DNA of 64,000 nucleotides from NCBI RefSeq assembly GCF_024758505.1, contig NZ_CP077970.1, positions 6,510,001 to 6,574,000 on the forward strand, read 5' to 3'. The stretch comes from Bradyrhizobium arachidis. GTDB taxonomy: Bacteria > Pseudomonadota > Alphaproteobacteria > Rhizobiales > Xanthobacteraceae. Positions 8,239 through 17,468 of this stretch are shown one piece after another; the stretch's first letter is position 1, and each line of letters opens with the position of its first letter. The notes beneath the pieces are model-generated. The model saw nothing but the letters and a program-made list of their open reading frames with translations. It was not told the DNA's origin and ran no database searches. The translations under genes and the position numbers were made by a program.

Positions 8239-8525
8239 CACATGTGCCCCACTTCTTCGGGCACGTCGTAGAAGGTCGGATGCCGGTAGACCTTGGATTC
8301 CGCCGGCTCGAACATCATGCCCTTTTCGGCGGGATCGCTGGCGGTGATCACGGTCGACGGCACGACCCAGATCGAGAGGCCCTCGCCGCGGCGGGTGTAG
8401 ATGTCGCGCGCGGCTTGCAGCGCCATGGTCGCATCGCTCGCATGCAGCGAGCCGACATGCTTGTGCGCGAGCCCGTTGCGGCTGCGAATGAAGACTTCCC
8501 ACAAGGGCGTATTCGGCGTGGCCAT
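8238..8525 (-). CDS. paaB: Phenylacetyl-CoA epoxidase subunit PaaB
   Basis: A small 95-residue protein that bridges PaaAC heterodimers in the epoxidase complex. WEVFIRSRNGLAHKHVGSLH near the N-terminus and ARDIYTRRGEGLSIWVVPS are diagnostic for PaaB. The length matches the family. It lies 11 bases after paaA and overlaps paaC by one base. Confidence 0.95.
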   Translation of the reverse strand: MATPNTPLWEVFIRSRNGLAHKHVGSLHASDATMALQAARDIYTRRGEGLSIWVVPSTVITASDPAEKGMMFEPAESKVYRHPTFYDVPEEVGHM

Positions 8526-8536
8526 TATGATTTCCT

Positions 8537-9529
8537 CTATTCGGCGGCTTGCGCGGTCTGACGATGCGCGCGCTTGGCCGCATAAGCGGCGGCGGCTTCG
8601 CGCACCCAGGCGCCTTCGTCATGCGCCTTGCGTCGTGCGGCGACGCGGTCGCGGTTGCAGGGGCCGTTGCCGGCAAGCACCTGCTTGAACTCGGTCCAGT
8701 CGATCTCGCTGTAGCGCCAATGGCCCTCGGCATCCTGCGTCATGCCGGGATCGGGAATGGTGAGGCCCAGATATTGCGCCTGCGGCACAGTGGCATCGAC
8801 GAATTTTTGGCGCAGCTCATCATTGGAGAAGCGCTTGATCTTCCACTTCGCCGAGGTGTCGCTGTGCTGGCTTGCGGCATCGGGCGGGCCGAACATCATC
8901 AGCACCGGCCACCACCAGCGGTTGAGCGCGTCCTGCGCCATCGCCTTCTGCTCGTCGGAGCCGCGGCACAGCGTCAGCATGATCTCGTAGCCCTGGCGCT
9001 GGTGGAACGATTCCTCCTTGCAAACGCGGATCATCGCGCGCGCATAGGGGCCGTAGGAGCAGCGGCACAGCGGGATCTGGTTCATGATCGCGGCGCCGTC
9101 GACCAGCCAGCCGATGGTGCCGATGTCAGCCCAGGTCAGCGTCGGATAGTTGAAGATCGAGGAGTATTTTGCCTTGCCTGCGAGCATGGCGTCGACCAGC
9201 TCTTCGCGCGAGGTGCCGAGCGTCTCGGCGGCGGCATAGAGATAGAGCCCGTGGCCGCATTCGTCCTGCACCTTGGCAAGCAGCGCGGCCTTGCGGCGCA
9301 GCGACGGCGCGCGCGTAATCCAGTTGCCCTCAGGCAGCATGCCGACGATTTCGGAATGAGCGTGCTGGGAGATCTGCCGGGTCAGCGTCTTGCGATAGGC
9401 CGCCGGCATCCAGTCGTTCGGCTCGATGCGCTCCTCGGCATCGATGCGCGCCTGGAAACGAGCCGCTTGTGCCGCGTCCTCGAGGTTGCGGTCATCCGCC
9501 TCGGCCGTGTTGAGCGCCTGGGTGTACAT
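8537..9529 (-). CDS. paaA: Phenylacetyl-CoA epoxidase catalytic subunit PaaA
   Basis: The di-iron oxygenase subunit that forms ring-1,2-epoxyphenylacetyl-CoA. The 330-residue protein shows carboxylate/histidine ligand motifs in [20 protein letters not shown] and [14 protein letters not shown], as expected for the ferritin-like di-iron site. It is the first gene of paaABCDE. ATG 9529 has GGGAGGA a few bases upstream. An AT-rich promoter region separates it from paaX. Confidence 0.95.
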   Translation of the reverse strand: MYTQALNTAEADDRNLEDAAQAARFQARIDAEERIEPNDWMPAAYRKTLTRQISQHAHSEIVGMLPEGNWITRAPSLRRKAALLAKVQDECGHGLYLYAAAETLGTSREELVDAMLAGKAKYSSIFNYPTLTWADIGTIGWLVDGAAIMNQIPLCRCSYGPYARAMIRVCKEESFHQRQGYEIMLTLCRGSDEQKAMAQDALNRWWWPVLMMFGPPDAASQHSDTSAKWKIKRFSNDELRQKFVDATVPQAQYLGLTIPDPGMTQDAEGHWRYSEIDWTEFKQVLAGNGPCNRDRVAARRKAHDEGAWVREAAAAYAAKRAHRQTAQAAE

Positions 9530-9556
9530 GCGCGTCCTCCCGATTTATTGGGAGCC

Positions 9557-9584
9557 AATATATAACAAGAATCTATCGATGCAA
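9557..9584 (-). promoter_or_regulatory. paaA: Candidate promoter of the paaABCDE operon
   Basis: Read on the minus strand, TTGCAT (9584-9579) and TATATT (9562-9557) are separated by 16 bases in an unusually AT-rich stretch between paaX and paaA. CAATATAT is repeated at 9556-9563 and 9582-9589, over the -10 and beside the -35. This is a plausible site for PaaX repression, although the sequence does not obviously match the E. coli PaaX operator. Confidence 0.45.
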
Positions 9585-9606
9585 TATATTTCTGTAACAT
9601 AAAAAT

Positions 9607-10473
9607 TCAGATATCAAAGCGGCGTTCCAGCACCTTGCGCGCCGGCGGCAGCGGTCCCTTCTCATTGGTTCCGTGGCTATCAAGCCATTGTTCCGACGGC
9701 ACAAGCAGCGCGCGATAGATCTCGCCGCAGAGCGCGCGGGCCGCCCTGCCTGGCCAATCCGCCGGCAGCAGGCTCTCCGGCAACAGGGGATCGCGCAGCA
9801 CGACGCGGCGGTAATAGTGGATCAGGAGGATGCGTGCGGTGAAGGCGTCAGCATCAGAGAGAGCCGTCCCGCGACCGATCGCGGCGCGGAGCGGCTCGAA
9901 CATCTTCATGAATTTTTGATAGGCGTCCGCCGTGCGATCGAGCGGCCAGCTCGCGCTGAGCAGGCGCCGGCCGCTGTCGTCCTCGGCGGAGACTTCGAGC
10001 CGGATCGCGCCCGCAGCTTCGTCCGGCACGGGCACGCCCGACGGCGCAACCCACACGCCGGGCAGCGGACTGCCAAAACCTGCATTGCGCAGCGCCTCGC
10101 GCGAGACGTCGCGGTCTTCGCCATTGCCGATCAGCAGCAGTTCGAAGCGCCCGGTCCAGTCGGATGGCGGCGGATCGTAGATATGGCGCGTGGCGGCCTC
10201 AAACGTCTGGTGCCCCTTCTCGGCGAGGCGATAGAAAGAGTTACGGCCGACTTTTTCGCGCGTCAGCCAGCCGTCGGCCGCGAGCCGTGACATCGCCGTG
10301 CGCACGACACCGCTGTCGATGTCGAGGCCGGCGAAGAATTCGAGCAGCGTGCCCAGCCACACCGAGCCGCCGCGCGGAACGATGGCATCGCCGAACAGGG
10401 TGATGACGATGGAGCCGGTGCGCGACGGCTCGCGCTTGAGCTGGTCGATGATGCGGGACAGCGGATGCGCCAT
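9607..10473 (-). CDS. paaX: Phenylacetate-responsive repressor PaaX
   Basis: A 288-residue GntR-like repressor that releases DNA when phenylacetyl-CoA binds. The N-terminal winged helix includes SIVITLFGDAIVPRGG and SGVVRTAMSRLAADGWL; the middle and C-terminal PaaX domains include GRFELLLIGNG and ILLIHYYRRVVLRDPLLP. ATG 10473 (MAHPLSRIID) fits the family; the in-frame ATG 10572 would add 33 atypical residues. It lies directly upstream of, and in the same direction as, the operon it should control. Confidence 0.9.
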   Translation of the reverse strand: MAHPLSRIIDQLKREPSRTGSIVITLFGDAIVPRGGSVWLGTLLEFFAGLDIDSGVVRTAMSRLAADGWLTREKVGRNSFYRLAEKGHQTFEAATRHIYDPPPSDWTGRFELLLIGNGEDRDVSREALRNAGFGSPLPGVWVAPSGVPVPDEAAGAIRLEVSAEDDSGRRLLSASWPLDRTADAYQKFMKMFEPLRAAIGRGTALSDADAFTARILLIHYYRRVVLRDPLLPESLLPADWPGRAARALCGEIYRALLVPSEQWLDSHGTNEKGPLPPARKVLERRFDI

Positions 10474-10594
10474 GGACGAGGCATAGCGCGATTTGCGCTG
10501 ATGCCAAAGCCGGGCTCCACAGCCTCTTTTCACTCTCCTCGCATCCGCCTTCTCTAAAGCTTCGGCGGACAAGGGCGGGGAGAGGCGAAGAAAG

Positions 10595-11365
10595 CTAGCG
10601 ATGCGGGTTCAGGTACACCATGCTGCGCCAGCCGCTGCGATCAAACGGCTGCCACTCGCCTTCGTCCTGTGCGAGACGGTCGGCGACCGCATAGACGACG
10701 GCAGGGTGATGGCCCATGCCGCAATGGCTGCTTTCGACCTCGATGCTCTCGGTCTGCGCCGAGGTCTTTTCCATGCAGCCCTGCCAGGCACAGACGCCAT
10801 CAGTGCGGCTGAAAATAGCGGTGGTGGGCACCGGCGGCGGCTCGGCGAGCGCGCCACCGAACCGCGGATCCTCCTCGTCGGCCTTGCGACCGCTCGCCCA
10901 CTCATAGACGCGCCACGCGTTCGTCGAGCGCGGATCGCCGGCAAAGGGGCTACCGAGCGTGATCACCTGACGCACGCGCTCCGGCATCATCTTGGCGAGC
11001 TGACGCGCATAGAGACCGCCGAGGCTCCAGCCGACCAGGCTGACTTTGCGGCCGTGGGTGTCGTTGAGCTCGTGGACGAGATCGACCATCGCGTGCTGCA
11101 CGCCCGGACGAAGGCCGTAGTTGCGGCCCTGGCGCCAGCCGCTGACGGCATAGCCCTTGCCTTTGAGGAAGCTGCGCAGCGGCCGTGTCGACATGTCGGA
11201 GGCAACGAGGCCCGGCAGCACCAGCACCGGATGGCCGTCACCGCGCGGCGCCAGCGAGAGCAGCGGCAGCGCGCCGAGGAATGCACCCAGCTCGTGAATC
11301 GCCCGCCCCTCCAGAAACATCAGGGTGCGGGACGGCGGACGCAGGGTCTGGGCAGTAGCGGTCAT
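10595..11365 (-). CDS. Alpha/beta hydrolase (PGAP1/lipase-like)
   Basis: A 256-residue alpha/beta hydrolase with nucleophile elbow GWSLGG (Ser114) and a conserved block PRGDGHPVLVLPGLVASD. A His near the C-terminus (SHCGMGHHPAVVYA) may complete the triad. It is clearly paralogous to the gene at 24276-25076, sharing RGDGHPVL-LPG-ASD-S, the WR-GRN motif, GWSLGG and TLGSPFA. ATG 11365 has AGAGGAAA upstream and is preferred to the in-frame 11464 start. The location among storage-lipid genes hints at a lipid or PHA-related ester, but no substrate can be assigned. Confidence 0.8.
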   Translation of the reverse strand: MTATAQTLRPPSRTLMFLEGRAIHELGAFLGALPLLSLAPRGDGHPVLVLPGLVASDMSTRPLRSFLKGKGYAVSGWRQGRNYGLRPGVQHAMVDLVHELNDTHGRKVSLVGWSLGGLYARQLAKMMPERVRQVITLGSPFAGDPRSTNAWRVYEWASGRKADEEDPRFGGALAEPPPVPTTAIFSRTDGVCAWQGCMEKTSAQTESIEVESSHCGMGHHPAVVYAVADRLAQDEGEWQPFDRSGWRSMVYLNPHR

Positions 11366-11559
11366 CAAGGTTTCCTCTGGAGAAGCCACCGGCCGCGAAT
11401 CGGGACCGGCATATGGGTGAGAATTCCAATACGCCGGCTTCTTGATCGTTCCGCAGCGCAACATGAATCAGCTAGGCGGCCGGTTCCCGACATTCAAGCG
11501 GGTGAGGCCCAAGGCCACAATAGGCCCAGGCGTTAATGCTAACGTCCGTGACGTAATAG

Positions 11560-12846
11560 TCACAGCATACGAAGCAGGAATTCTACGGAGTAAAGCGCCA
11601 GTCCCGCGAGCCCACCGATCAGCGAACCGTTGAAGCGGATGTATTGCAGGTCGCGGCCGATGTTGATTTCGATCAGCGAAATCAACTGCGTCATATTCCA
11701 CGATTTCACCTGATCGGAGATGAAGGTCGAGACGCCGCTCTTCTGGTCGGCGATGAAGCTGCGCAGCACCGCCACCAGCCCCTTGTTGATCTCGCCGCGC
11801 AGTTCGGCATCGCCAGCGAGTGCCTCGCCGGCCGCGACGAACATGCCCGCGAGATGATGCTGCAGCACCTGCGTTTCGCCGGACGCGCTGCGCTCGATGA
11901 AGGCGCGCGTGTTGGACCACACCGTGCGGGCGAGATCGGCGAGCTCCGGCCGTGCCAGCAGATCGCGCTTCAGGCCGTCAATGCGATTGATGTAGGTCGG
12001 GTCGGTGCCGAGCCGGTCGACGAAGCTCAGCACCATCCGATCGAACTCGCCGCGGAACGGATGTTTGGGATCGCTCTGCACCTCCTCGAAGAAGGCGGTC
12101 GCCGACGCCACGATCTTGTTCACCAGGAATTTGTCAGCGCGGTAGAACCGCAGCAGGGTCGGCAGCTCCGCGCGGATCTTTTCGCGGATCATCGCCATCG
12201 TCTCCGCGCCCGTCAGCGTGTCGTGCATCACGCGCAGGAGATCGTCGAACAGCACCTGATGCCGCCCCTCCTCCACGAAACCACGCAACGTGCCGGCGGC
12301 GAGCGGCGCGAGATCGATCGACTGGAGCTGTGACGACATGCGGCGGATGATGAAGGTCATCAGCCCGGAGGTCTCGGTCGCTGACACCGCCTCCGGCAAC
12401 AGGCGCAGCGCAAAGCGCGCGAGGTCGTCGCTGCGCTTGCGGTCGCGCAGCCAGTCGGCGACGAAGGAGCCGAAGTCGATCTGCCTCAGCTTGGCTTCGA
12501 CTGGGGCCGCTTCCAGAAAATGCACCTCGATGAACTCGCCGAGTTTTTCGGCGATGCGCTGCTGATTGCTCTGGATAATCGCGGTATGGGGGATCGGCAG
12601 GCCCAGCGGCCGCTTGAACAGCGCGACAACCGCATACCAGTCGGCGAGCCCGCCGATGGTCGCGGCTTCCGCAAACGCCGCGATGAAGCCGAACACCGGA
12701 TGCACGTTCAACAGCCATTTTGCGACCACGAACAGCGCTAGCGTCGAGGCCAGCACCAGGGTTGCCAGCGCCTTCACGCGTCGCAGTTCCGCCGCGCGTT
12801 GCGCGTCGCCGGGCGTGTCGAAGATGAAGCTGGCGGGTGGGGTCAT
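11560..12846 (-). CDS. DUF445 family membrane protein
   Basis: A 428-residue DUF445 (YjiN-like) protein of unknown function. A hydrophobic N-terminal segment is followed by the family motif FAEAATIGGLADWYAVVALF and PIPHTAIIQSNQQRIAEKLG. A long helical middle region and a short C-terminal membrane segment (LIGGLAGLALYSVEFLL) complete the family architecture. It stands alone, with a palindromic repeat upstream. Confidence 0.85.
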   Translation of the reverse strand: MTPPASFIFDTPGDAQRAAELRRVKALATLVLASTLALFVVAKWLLNVHPVFGFIAAFAEAATIGGLADWYAVVALFKRPLGLPIPHTAIIQSNQQRIAEKLGEFIEVHFLEAAPVEAKLRQIDFGSFVADWLRDRKRSDDLARFALRLLPEAVSATETSGLMTFIIRRMSSQLQSIDLAPLAAGTLRGFVEEGRHQVLFDDLLRVMHDTLTGAETMAMIREKIRAELPTLLRFYRADKFLVNKIVASATAFFEEVQSDPKHPFRGEFDRMVLSFVDRLGTDPTYINRIDGLKRDLLARPELADLARTVWSNTRAFIERSASGETQVLQHHLAGMFVAAGEALAGDAELRGEINKGLVAVLRSFIADQKSGVSTFISDQVKSWNMTQLISLIEINIGRDLQYIRFNGSLIGGLAGLALYSVEFLLRML

Positions 12847-12864
12847 GACGTAAGCAGATTATCC

Positions 12865-12944
12865 GTCATTCCGGGGCGATGCGAAGCATCGAACCCGGAA
12901 TCTCGAGATTCCGGGTTCGCCTCTTCGAGGCGCCCCGGAATGAC
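12865..12944. repeat. 80-base intergenic palindrome (family A)
   Basis: GTCATTCCGGGGCG at the left end is mirrored by CGCCCCGGAATGAC at the right, with internal arms CGAACCCGGAATCTCGAG and its complement around the centre, plus two small side hairpins (ATGCGAAGCAT, CCTCTTCGAGG). The whole unit folds into a cloverleaf-like structure. It looks like a REP/BIME-type dispersed element of the kind common in Bradyrhizobium. Confidence 0.75.
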
Positions 12945-12960
12945 TGGGAGAGCACGGCAC

Positions 12961-12988
12961 AAAAAACAAGGCCCGCCGAAGCGGGCCC
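12961..12988 (-). terminator. Rho-independent terminator of the phasin gene
   Basis: On the minus strand a 7-base GC stem (GGCCCGC/GCGGGCC, plus-strand 12970-12976 and 12981-12987) with a four-base loop is followed by TTGTTTTTT, about 40 bases after the phasin stop. Confidence 0.8.
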
Positions 12989-13024
12989 TGAAATCACAGT
13001 TTCAACTCAACTCACGCAACGCGA

Positions 13025-13480
13025 TCAGGCGGTCTTGTTGTAGACCTTCGCAAAATTGTCCTGAGCGGACTTCGCGCTGTTGGCGGCGAGCTTGCCGAGA
13101 TAGTCGGTGGTCGCCTTGGCGCGCGAGACGAACACTTCGCCACGGGCACGGAGCAGGTCCGACTGGATCTGGACGGCTTCGTTGAGCGACTTCGCGGAAG
13201 CGAGCTTCTCGATGCCGGCGAAGAACGCCTCGGCGTCCTGGAAGATCGCCTGCTGGATGTTGCGGCTGATCTTGCCCGCCTCGGTGACGGACTCCGTCGC
13301 CGCGTTCTCGATGGCGGCGGTCACCCGCTCGGAGCCAGCGAACACTTCGGCAGCGCGATCCTTCGCGGTGTTGGCGGTCTTCTTGACGAACTCGCGGGCA
13401 GCCTCCGGAACTTCCAGGTTCTGGATGTTCTTCAGGGCGTCCTTGATGCCGTCGAAAGCAGAATTGGTTTCAGTCGTCAT
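13025..13480 (-). CDS. Phasin family protein
   Basis: A 151-residue amphipathic, Ala/Lys/Glu-rich helical protein of the phasin_2 type that coats polyhydroxyalkanoate granules. It shows the typical pattern LEVPEAAREFVKKTANTAKD in the N-terminal third and coiled-coil-like AIFQDAEAFFAGIEKLASAK. It has no cysteines or signal peptide. GGAGAGA precedes ATG 13480 and a strong terminator follows, so it is probably a highly expressed single gene. A PHA synthase lies 0.8 kb away. Confidence 0.85.
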   Translation of the reverse strand: MTTETNSAFDGIKDALKNIQNLEVPEAAREFVKKTANTAKDRAAEVFAGSERVTAAIENAATESVTEAGKISRNIQQAIFQDAEAFFAGIEKLASAKSLNEAVQIQSDLLRARGEVFVSRAKATTDYLGKLAANSAKSAQDNFAKVYNKTA

Positions 13481-13699
13481 GGGGTCTCTCCATCCTCATT
13501 GGGTTGAGCTATGGGCTCACCCCGTCCGGATTGGCCCGGGGCACCCCCTATATGGCACGGTTAATGGTGCGTCGCAACAATCGTGTTGCGTTGCGATATC
13601 ACGAAATCGTGAACAGCCTTAACGGCAGGCAGGATGCTGCCTCGGTAGCCGATCGGGAACCCAGCGCGGCCAGCCGGCCCGAGTGCTGGACGGCGCTTT

Positions 13700-14293
13700 T
13701 CAGTGCTGGACGGCGCCTGGCAGCCCATAGGCCTCCATCTGGGCCTGGACCTGCGCGATGTTGTGCCCGAGTACGACGATGTCGTGGGTCTTGCCGTCGA
13801 CGTCCCGGACATGGTCCCTCAACAGCGCCTCGGCCTTGAAGCCGAGGCTCTCGAACAGCGCGATCGCCGCCTGCTGGTCGACCGTCATCTGGACCGACAG
13901 CTTTTCCAGGCCGGCGCCAAGGGCCAGCGCAAACGTCTCCTGCGAGAGCGCCCGCCCGACCCCCTTCCCGCGCACGTCGAGCGAAACCACCATGCGGATC
14001 TCGCCGACATGCGGCGACCAGGAATGCGGATCGCGCACCAGCGTGCCGCAGCCCACGACCGTGCCGCCCCTAACGGCGAGCAGGCTCGTGATCGCGCCGC
14101 GCTCGATCTCCTTGACCCAGGCCGACAGCACTTTTGGCTGGCTGATGTTGCGCGGCAGGAACAGGAGATCGTGGGTCGGCAGCGCCTTGCCGAAGGCCAG
14201 CACCGCAGGCTCGTCTGGCGGTGACATCAGGCGGATCTCGATATCGCCAGCCTCGGTCTTGACGTGACGCGGATAGGAACGCGCTTCGCTCAT
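13700..14293 (-). CDS. GNAT family N-acetyltransferase
   Basis: A 197-residue acyltransferase with the GNAT acetyl-CoA binding motif A region MVVSLDVRGKGVGRALSQET (R-G-x-G-x-G/A) near residues 115-135, followed by VDQQAAIALFESLGFK. I start at ATG 14293, which overlaps the PHA synthase stop codon in an ATGA junction; an in-frame start at 14332 would lie inside that gene. The acceptor is unknown. The coupling with phaC suggests co-expression, not necessarily a role in PHA metabolism. Confidence 0.82.
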   Translation of the reverse strand: MSEARSYPRHVKTEAGDIEIRLMSPPDEPAVLAFGKALPTHDLLFLPRNISQPKVLSAWVKEIERGAITSLLAVRGGTVVGCGTLVRDPHSWSPHVGEIRMVVSLDVRGKGVGRALSQETFALALGAGLEKLSVQMTVDQQAAIALFESLGFKAEALLRDHVRDVDGKTHDIVVLGHNIAQVQAQMEAYGLPGAVQH

Positions 14294-15372
14294 GTCGATC
14301 TCTTTCCCAACCAGGAGTCCAGTTTCGGCCACAGCCGCTTGATGGCATTGGCGCCGGCGACAAGGGAGACGTGACCGCCTTTCAGCATCACCTCTTCCTT
14401 ATCCGTCGATCCGATCTTGGTGATCAGATGTTTTGCCGCGTCATACGGCACGATGTGATCGTGCTCGGCCACCGCGTGCAAAATCGGCACCTTGATATTA
14501 TCGAGCTTCGCCGCGCGCCCGCCCACCGACATGCTGTCGTTGAACAGCTTGTTGTCCCACATCAGGTCCTTGGTGATGGCGCGGAAATACTCGCCCGCGA
14601 GCGGCAGCGTGTCGGTCGCCCAACGGTCGAACATCCGGTACGACTTCACGAACTCGTCGTTCCAGATGTTCTCCCACAACTGGATCTGGCTGACGGTGCG
14701 AGAAGCCGGGCGCAGCATCTCGAAGGACGACAAAATCATCTCCGGCGGCACGTTGCCGACGCTGTCGACGAGGCGGTCGACGTCGAAATAGCGACGGTCG
14801 GAGAAATTGGAGAACAGCTTCATCTCGCGAAAGTCGATCGGCGTGGTGAAGCAGATCAAATTCTTCATCGGCCCGTCGTTGAAGATCGAGCCGTAGAGCA
14901 GCGAGAGCACACCGCCGAAACAATAGCCGATGACGGAGACGTCCGTCTCGCCGGAATCCTGCTGCACCCGGCGCACACAATCCGGGATGAAGTCGAGGAC
15001 ATAGTCCTCCATGCGCAGGCTCTTCTCCTCCGGGCGGGGCGCGGTCCAGTCCAGCATGTAGACGTCGTAGCCGCGCTTGAGCAAGAATTCGATAAAACTC
15101 TGGCCGGGCACGAGGTCGAGGATGTAGCCGCGGTTGGTGGTCGCCATCACGATCAATACCGGAATGCGGTAGACTTCGTCGGACTGCGGCCGGTAGTGAT
15201 AGAGGCTCATCGTGCCGCGCGAATGCAGCACGTCCTTCGGCGTCGATCCGAGCGTCGGGCCCGAGGTCGAGAAATATTCGACGCCCTTGATGCTGCGCTG
15301 GATCGCGCGCTGTACCTCGGACTGGATGCGTTCCGGGATCGATGCGAAATCCAGCGTGGTCGATGCGTTCAT
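14290..15372 (-). CDS. phaC: Class III-like poly(3-hydroxyalkanoate) synthase subunit PhaC
   Basis: Polymerises (R)-3-hydroxyacyl-CoA. The 360-residue length fits class III/IV synthases rather than the ~600-residue class I enzyme usual in rhizobia. The lipase-box-like elbow is GYCFGG with Cys151; Asp305 (AEHDHIVP) and His334 (KGGHVSL) complete the triad. ATG 15372 overlaps the stop of the preceding PhaE-like gene (ATGA), so the two subunits are translationally coupled. A long upstream in-frame extension is antisense-like and rejected. Confidence 0.9.
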   Translation of the reverse strand: MNASTTLDFASIPERIQSEVQRAIQRSIKGVEYFSTSGPTLGSTPKDVLHSRGTMSLYHYRPQSDEVYRIPVLIVMATTNRGYILDLVPGQSFIEFLLKRGYDVYMLDWTAPRPEEKSLRMEDYVLDFIPDCVRRVQQDSGETDVSVIGYCFGGVLSLLYGSIFNDGPMKNLICFTTPIDFREMKLFSNFSDRRYFDVDRLVDSVGNVPPEMILSSFEMLRPASRTVSQIQLWENIWNDEFVKSYRMFDRWATDTLPLAGEYFRAITKDLMWDNKLFNDSMSVGGRAAKLDNIKVPILHAVAEHDHIVPYDAAKHLITKIGSTDKEEVMLKGGHVSLVAGANAIKRLWPKLDSWLGKRST

Positions 15373-15752
15373 TTCTGCTCTCCACCCTCGGACGGTGGAC
15401 GCTTGGTGCGCGGCGGCCGCGGCGTGGTGTCGGTGCCCTGCGCCACGCCGGCACTCGCGACCATCTGGCTCAGCATCGATTTGATCTCGCCGATCTGGCC
15501 TTCGATGGATTGCAGCCGTTCTGCCAGGCTTGTGACCTGCTCGCGGCTCGGCAGGTTCATCGTGACGAGGTACTTCTCCATGAGCTCGCCGAGCTGCTTC
15601 TGAGCACCTGCAGCAACGCCTCCCACGCGGTTCATCGCCTGCGAGAATTCTGGCGAGGCCATGGCTTTGTTGGCGAAGGAGTTGAAGCCCTGCTCCATCT
15701 CGCCAACCATTTTTTGCCACATGGCAACGGGGTCGTTGATCTTGTCGGTCAT
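15369..15752 (-). CDS. Small PhaE/PhaR-like partner of the PHA synthase
   Basis: A 127-residue helical protein beginning MTDKINDPVAMWQKMVGEME. LPSREQVTSLAERLQSIEGQ resembles the conserved C-terminal part of class III PhaE and of short class IV PhaR subunits. The tail is Pro/Lys/Arg-rich and disordered-looking. It is much shorter than typical PhaE (~350 residues), so I place it by context and the coupled phaC start. It should be required for, or tune, PhaC activity. The start was chosen for its position; the frame continues open upstream. Confidence 0.7.
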   Translation of the reverse strand: MTDKINDPVAMWQKMVGEMEQGFNSFANKAMASPEFSQAMNRVGGVAAGAQKQLGELMEKYLVTMNLPSREQVTSLAERLQSIEGQIGEIKSMLSQMVASAGVAQGTDTTPRPPRTKRPPSEGGEQK

Positions 15753-15942
15753 CGGCGTCCTCCACTCACGAGGGCTTTTGGGATGCCCTTCTTTTTCCGC
15801 CATACGACACCGTTGCGGCGAGCCGGTCAACCCGGGAGAAGCGGCGGCGATAAGCGGCTCCATGTCGCGCGCGAGGCTTCTTTGCGGCGGCAAACCATGC
15901 GATAGAACGGAGGTCGTCCAACCGGTTTCCAAGGAGCGGTCC

Positions 15943-16863
15943 GTGAACGCCTCTGCCCATCAACCGCCGCAGATCGCGCGCGCCAACGGCATCGACATCT
16001 GCTACGAGATTTTCGGCGATGCGAATGCCGAGCCGCTGCTGCTGATCATGGGTCTCGGCGCCCAGATGATCCATTGGGATGATGCGTTCTGCGAAAAGCT
16101 CGCCGCACGCGGCTTTCGTGTGATCCGCTTCGACAATCGCGACATCGGCAAGTCCAGCCACATGACCGGCGGCAAGCGGCTGACGCCGTTCGAGCTGCTA
16201 AAGCTCCGGTTCCTCAAAATTCCGGTGGCAGCGACCTACAAGCTCATCGACATGGCGAAGGACACGGTCGGGCTGATGGATGCGCTCGGCATCAAGTCCG
16301 CGCATCTGGTCGGCGCCTCCATGGGCGGCATGATCGCGCAGGAGGTGACGCTATCGTTCCCGCAGCGCGTGCGCTCGCTCACCTCGATCATGTCGACCAC
16401 GGGCAATCCGCGCGTGCCGCCGCCGACGCGGGAGGCGGCCGCGATGCTGATGGCACCCCCGCCGCGCAGCAAGGAAGAATATATCGAGCGCTTCGGCAGG
16501 ACCTGGAAGGTGCTGCGCGTCGGAAGCTTTCCGGAAGAAGAAGCCCTCGATCCCGGCCGTGCCGAGCGCACCTTCGCCCGCGGCCTCAACCCCGCCGGGG
16601 TCGGCCGCCAGTTGCGTGCGGTGCTGGCCTCAGGCAGCCGCAAAGAGCGTCTGCACAAGGTGACCGCGCCGACGCTGGTGATTCACGGCACCGTCGATCC
16701 GCTGGTGCGCCCCGAAGGCGGCAAGGACACCGCGGCCTCGATCCCGAACGCAAAGCTGTTGATGATCGACGGCATGGGCCACGCGCTGCCGGCGCGCTTC
16801 TGGCCCGAGATCATCGGCGCGATCGACGAGCACGCCCATCGCGCGGCGGCGAAGGCGGCGTAG
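15943..16863 (+). CDS. Alpha/beta hydrolase
   Basis: A 306-residue alpha/beta hydrolase with oxyanion-side motif LLLIMGLGAQ, elbow GASMGG (Ser127), acidic residue in IHGTVDPLVRPEGG and catalytic His in IDGMGHALP. I start it at GTG 15943, which follows AAGGAG by 6 bases; the ATG starts farther upstream lie in the divergent PhaE-like gene's leader. It resembles esterases/aclacinomycin methylesterase-like hydrolases. It is divergent from the phaE-phaC pair. Confidence 0.82.
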   Translation: MNASAHQPPQIARANGIDICYEIFGDANAEPLLLIMGLGAQMIHWDDAFCEKLAARGFRVIRFDNRDIGKSSHMTGGKRLTPFELLKLRFLKIPVAATYKLIDMAKDTVGLMDALGIKSAHLVGASMGGMIAQEVTLSFPQRVRSLTSIMSTTGNPRVPPPTREAAAMLMAPPPRSKEEYIERFGRTWKVLRVGSFPEEEALDPGRAERTFARGLNPAGVGRQLRAVLASGSRKERLHKVTAPTLVIHGTVDPLVRPEGGKDTAASIPNAKLLMIDGMGHALPARFWPEIIGAIDEHAHRAAAKAA

Positions 16864-16991
16864 ATCGACGCAGGCGGTCTCCTCACGGTGACCATGTGAG
16901 CTGCCGGTTACTCTCTTAACGTAAGCCGGTGCGAAAGCTATACAGGCCTCCCTCAATCGCAAGAAAGAGACTGCGGCCTCTCGGAGCTCAC

Positions 16992-17447
16992 ATGCATCTC
17001 ATCGTCCGGCCGGCCGCCATGATTGCCGCTTCAATGCTCATGCTGTCCGGCGCCGCGATAGCCGCCAGCGCGCAAGAAGAGGCCAATCGCAAAACCGTGC
17101 TTGCCTTCTACGAGAAGGGGCTCAACCAGAAGGACGCGGATGCAGCCCTCGCCCATGTCGGCGACCGCTACGTCCAGCACAATCCGAACGCCGCCGATGG
17201 TCCCGACGGCTTCCGCAAATTCATCGGCTTCCTGCGCGAGAAATTTCCGAACTCGCACGGCGAGATCAAGCGTAGCTTCGTGGATGGCGACTATGTCATC
17301 CTGCACGTTCACGCGGTTCGCGAGCCCGGCACCAGGGGCAACGCGATCGTCGACATTTTCAAGCTGGAGAATGGCAAGATCGTCGAACACTGGGACGTCG
17401 TTCAGCCCATCCCCGAAAATCCGGCGAACAACAACACGATGTTCTGA
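16992..17447 (+). CDS. Secreted SnoaL-like/NTF2-fold protein
   Basis: A 151-residue protein with an N-terminal signal peptide (MIAASMLMLSGAAIAASAQ, cleavage near residue 27) and a SnoaL-like polyketide-cyclase fold, with VLAFYEKGLNQKDADAALAH near the N-terminus of the mature part and IVDIFKLENGKIVEHWDVVQ at the end. Family members named as predicted SnoaL-like aldol condensation enzymes share this end motif. ATG 16992 has GGAG upstream. The function is not known; export to the periplasm is inferred from the signal peptide. Confidence 0.75.
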   Translation: MHLIVRPAAMIAASMLMLSGAAIAASAQEEANRKTVLAFYEKGLNQKDADAALAHVGDRYVQHNPNAADGPDGFRKFIGFLREKFPNSHGEIKRSFVDGDYVILHVHAVREPGTRGNAIVDIFKLENGKIVEHWDVVQPIPENPANNNTMF

Positions 17448-17468
17448 CGGGCGCGTTGGGCGACCACG

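Noticed and set aside
12865..12944. Palindromes as insertion sequence ends
   Set aside because: No transposase frame or target duplication is present; the whole unit is under 120 bases and fully self-complementary.
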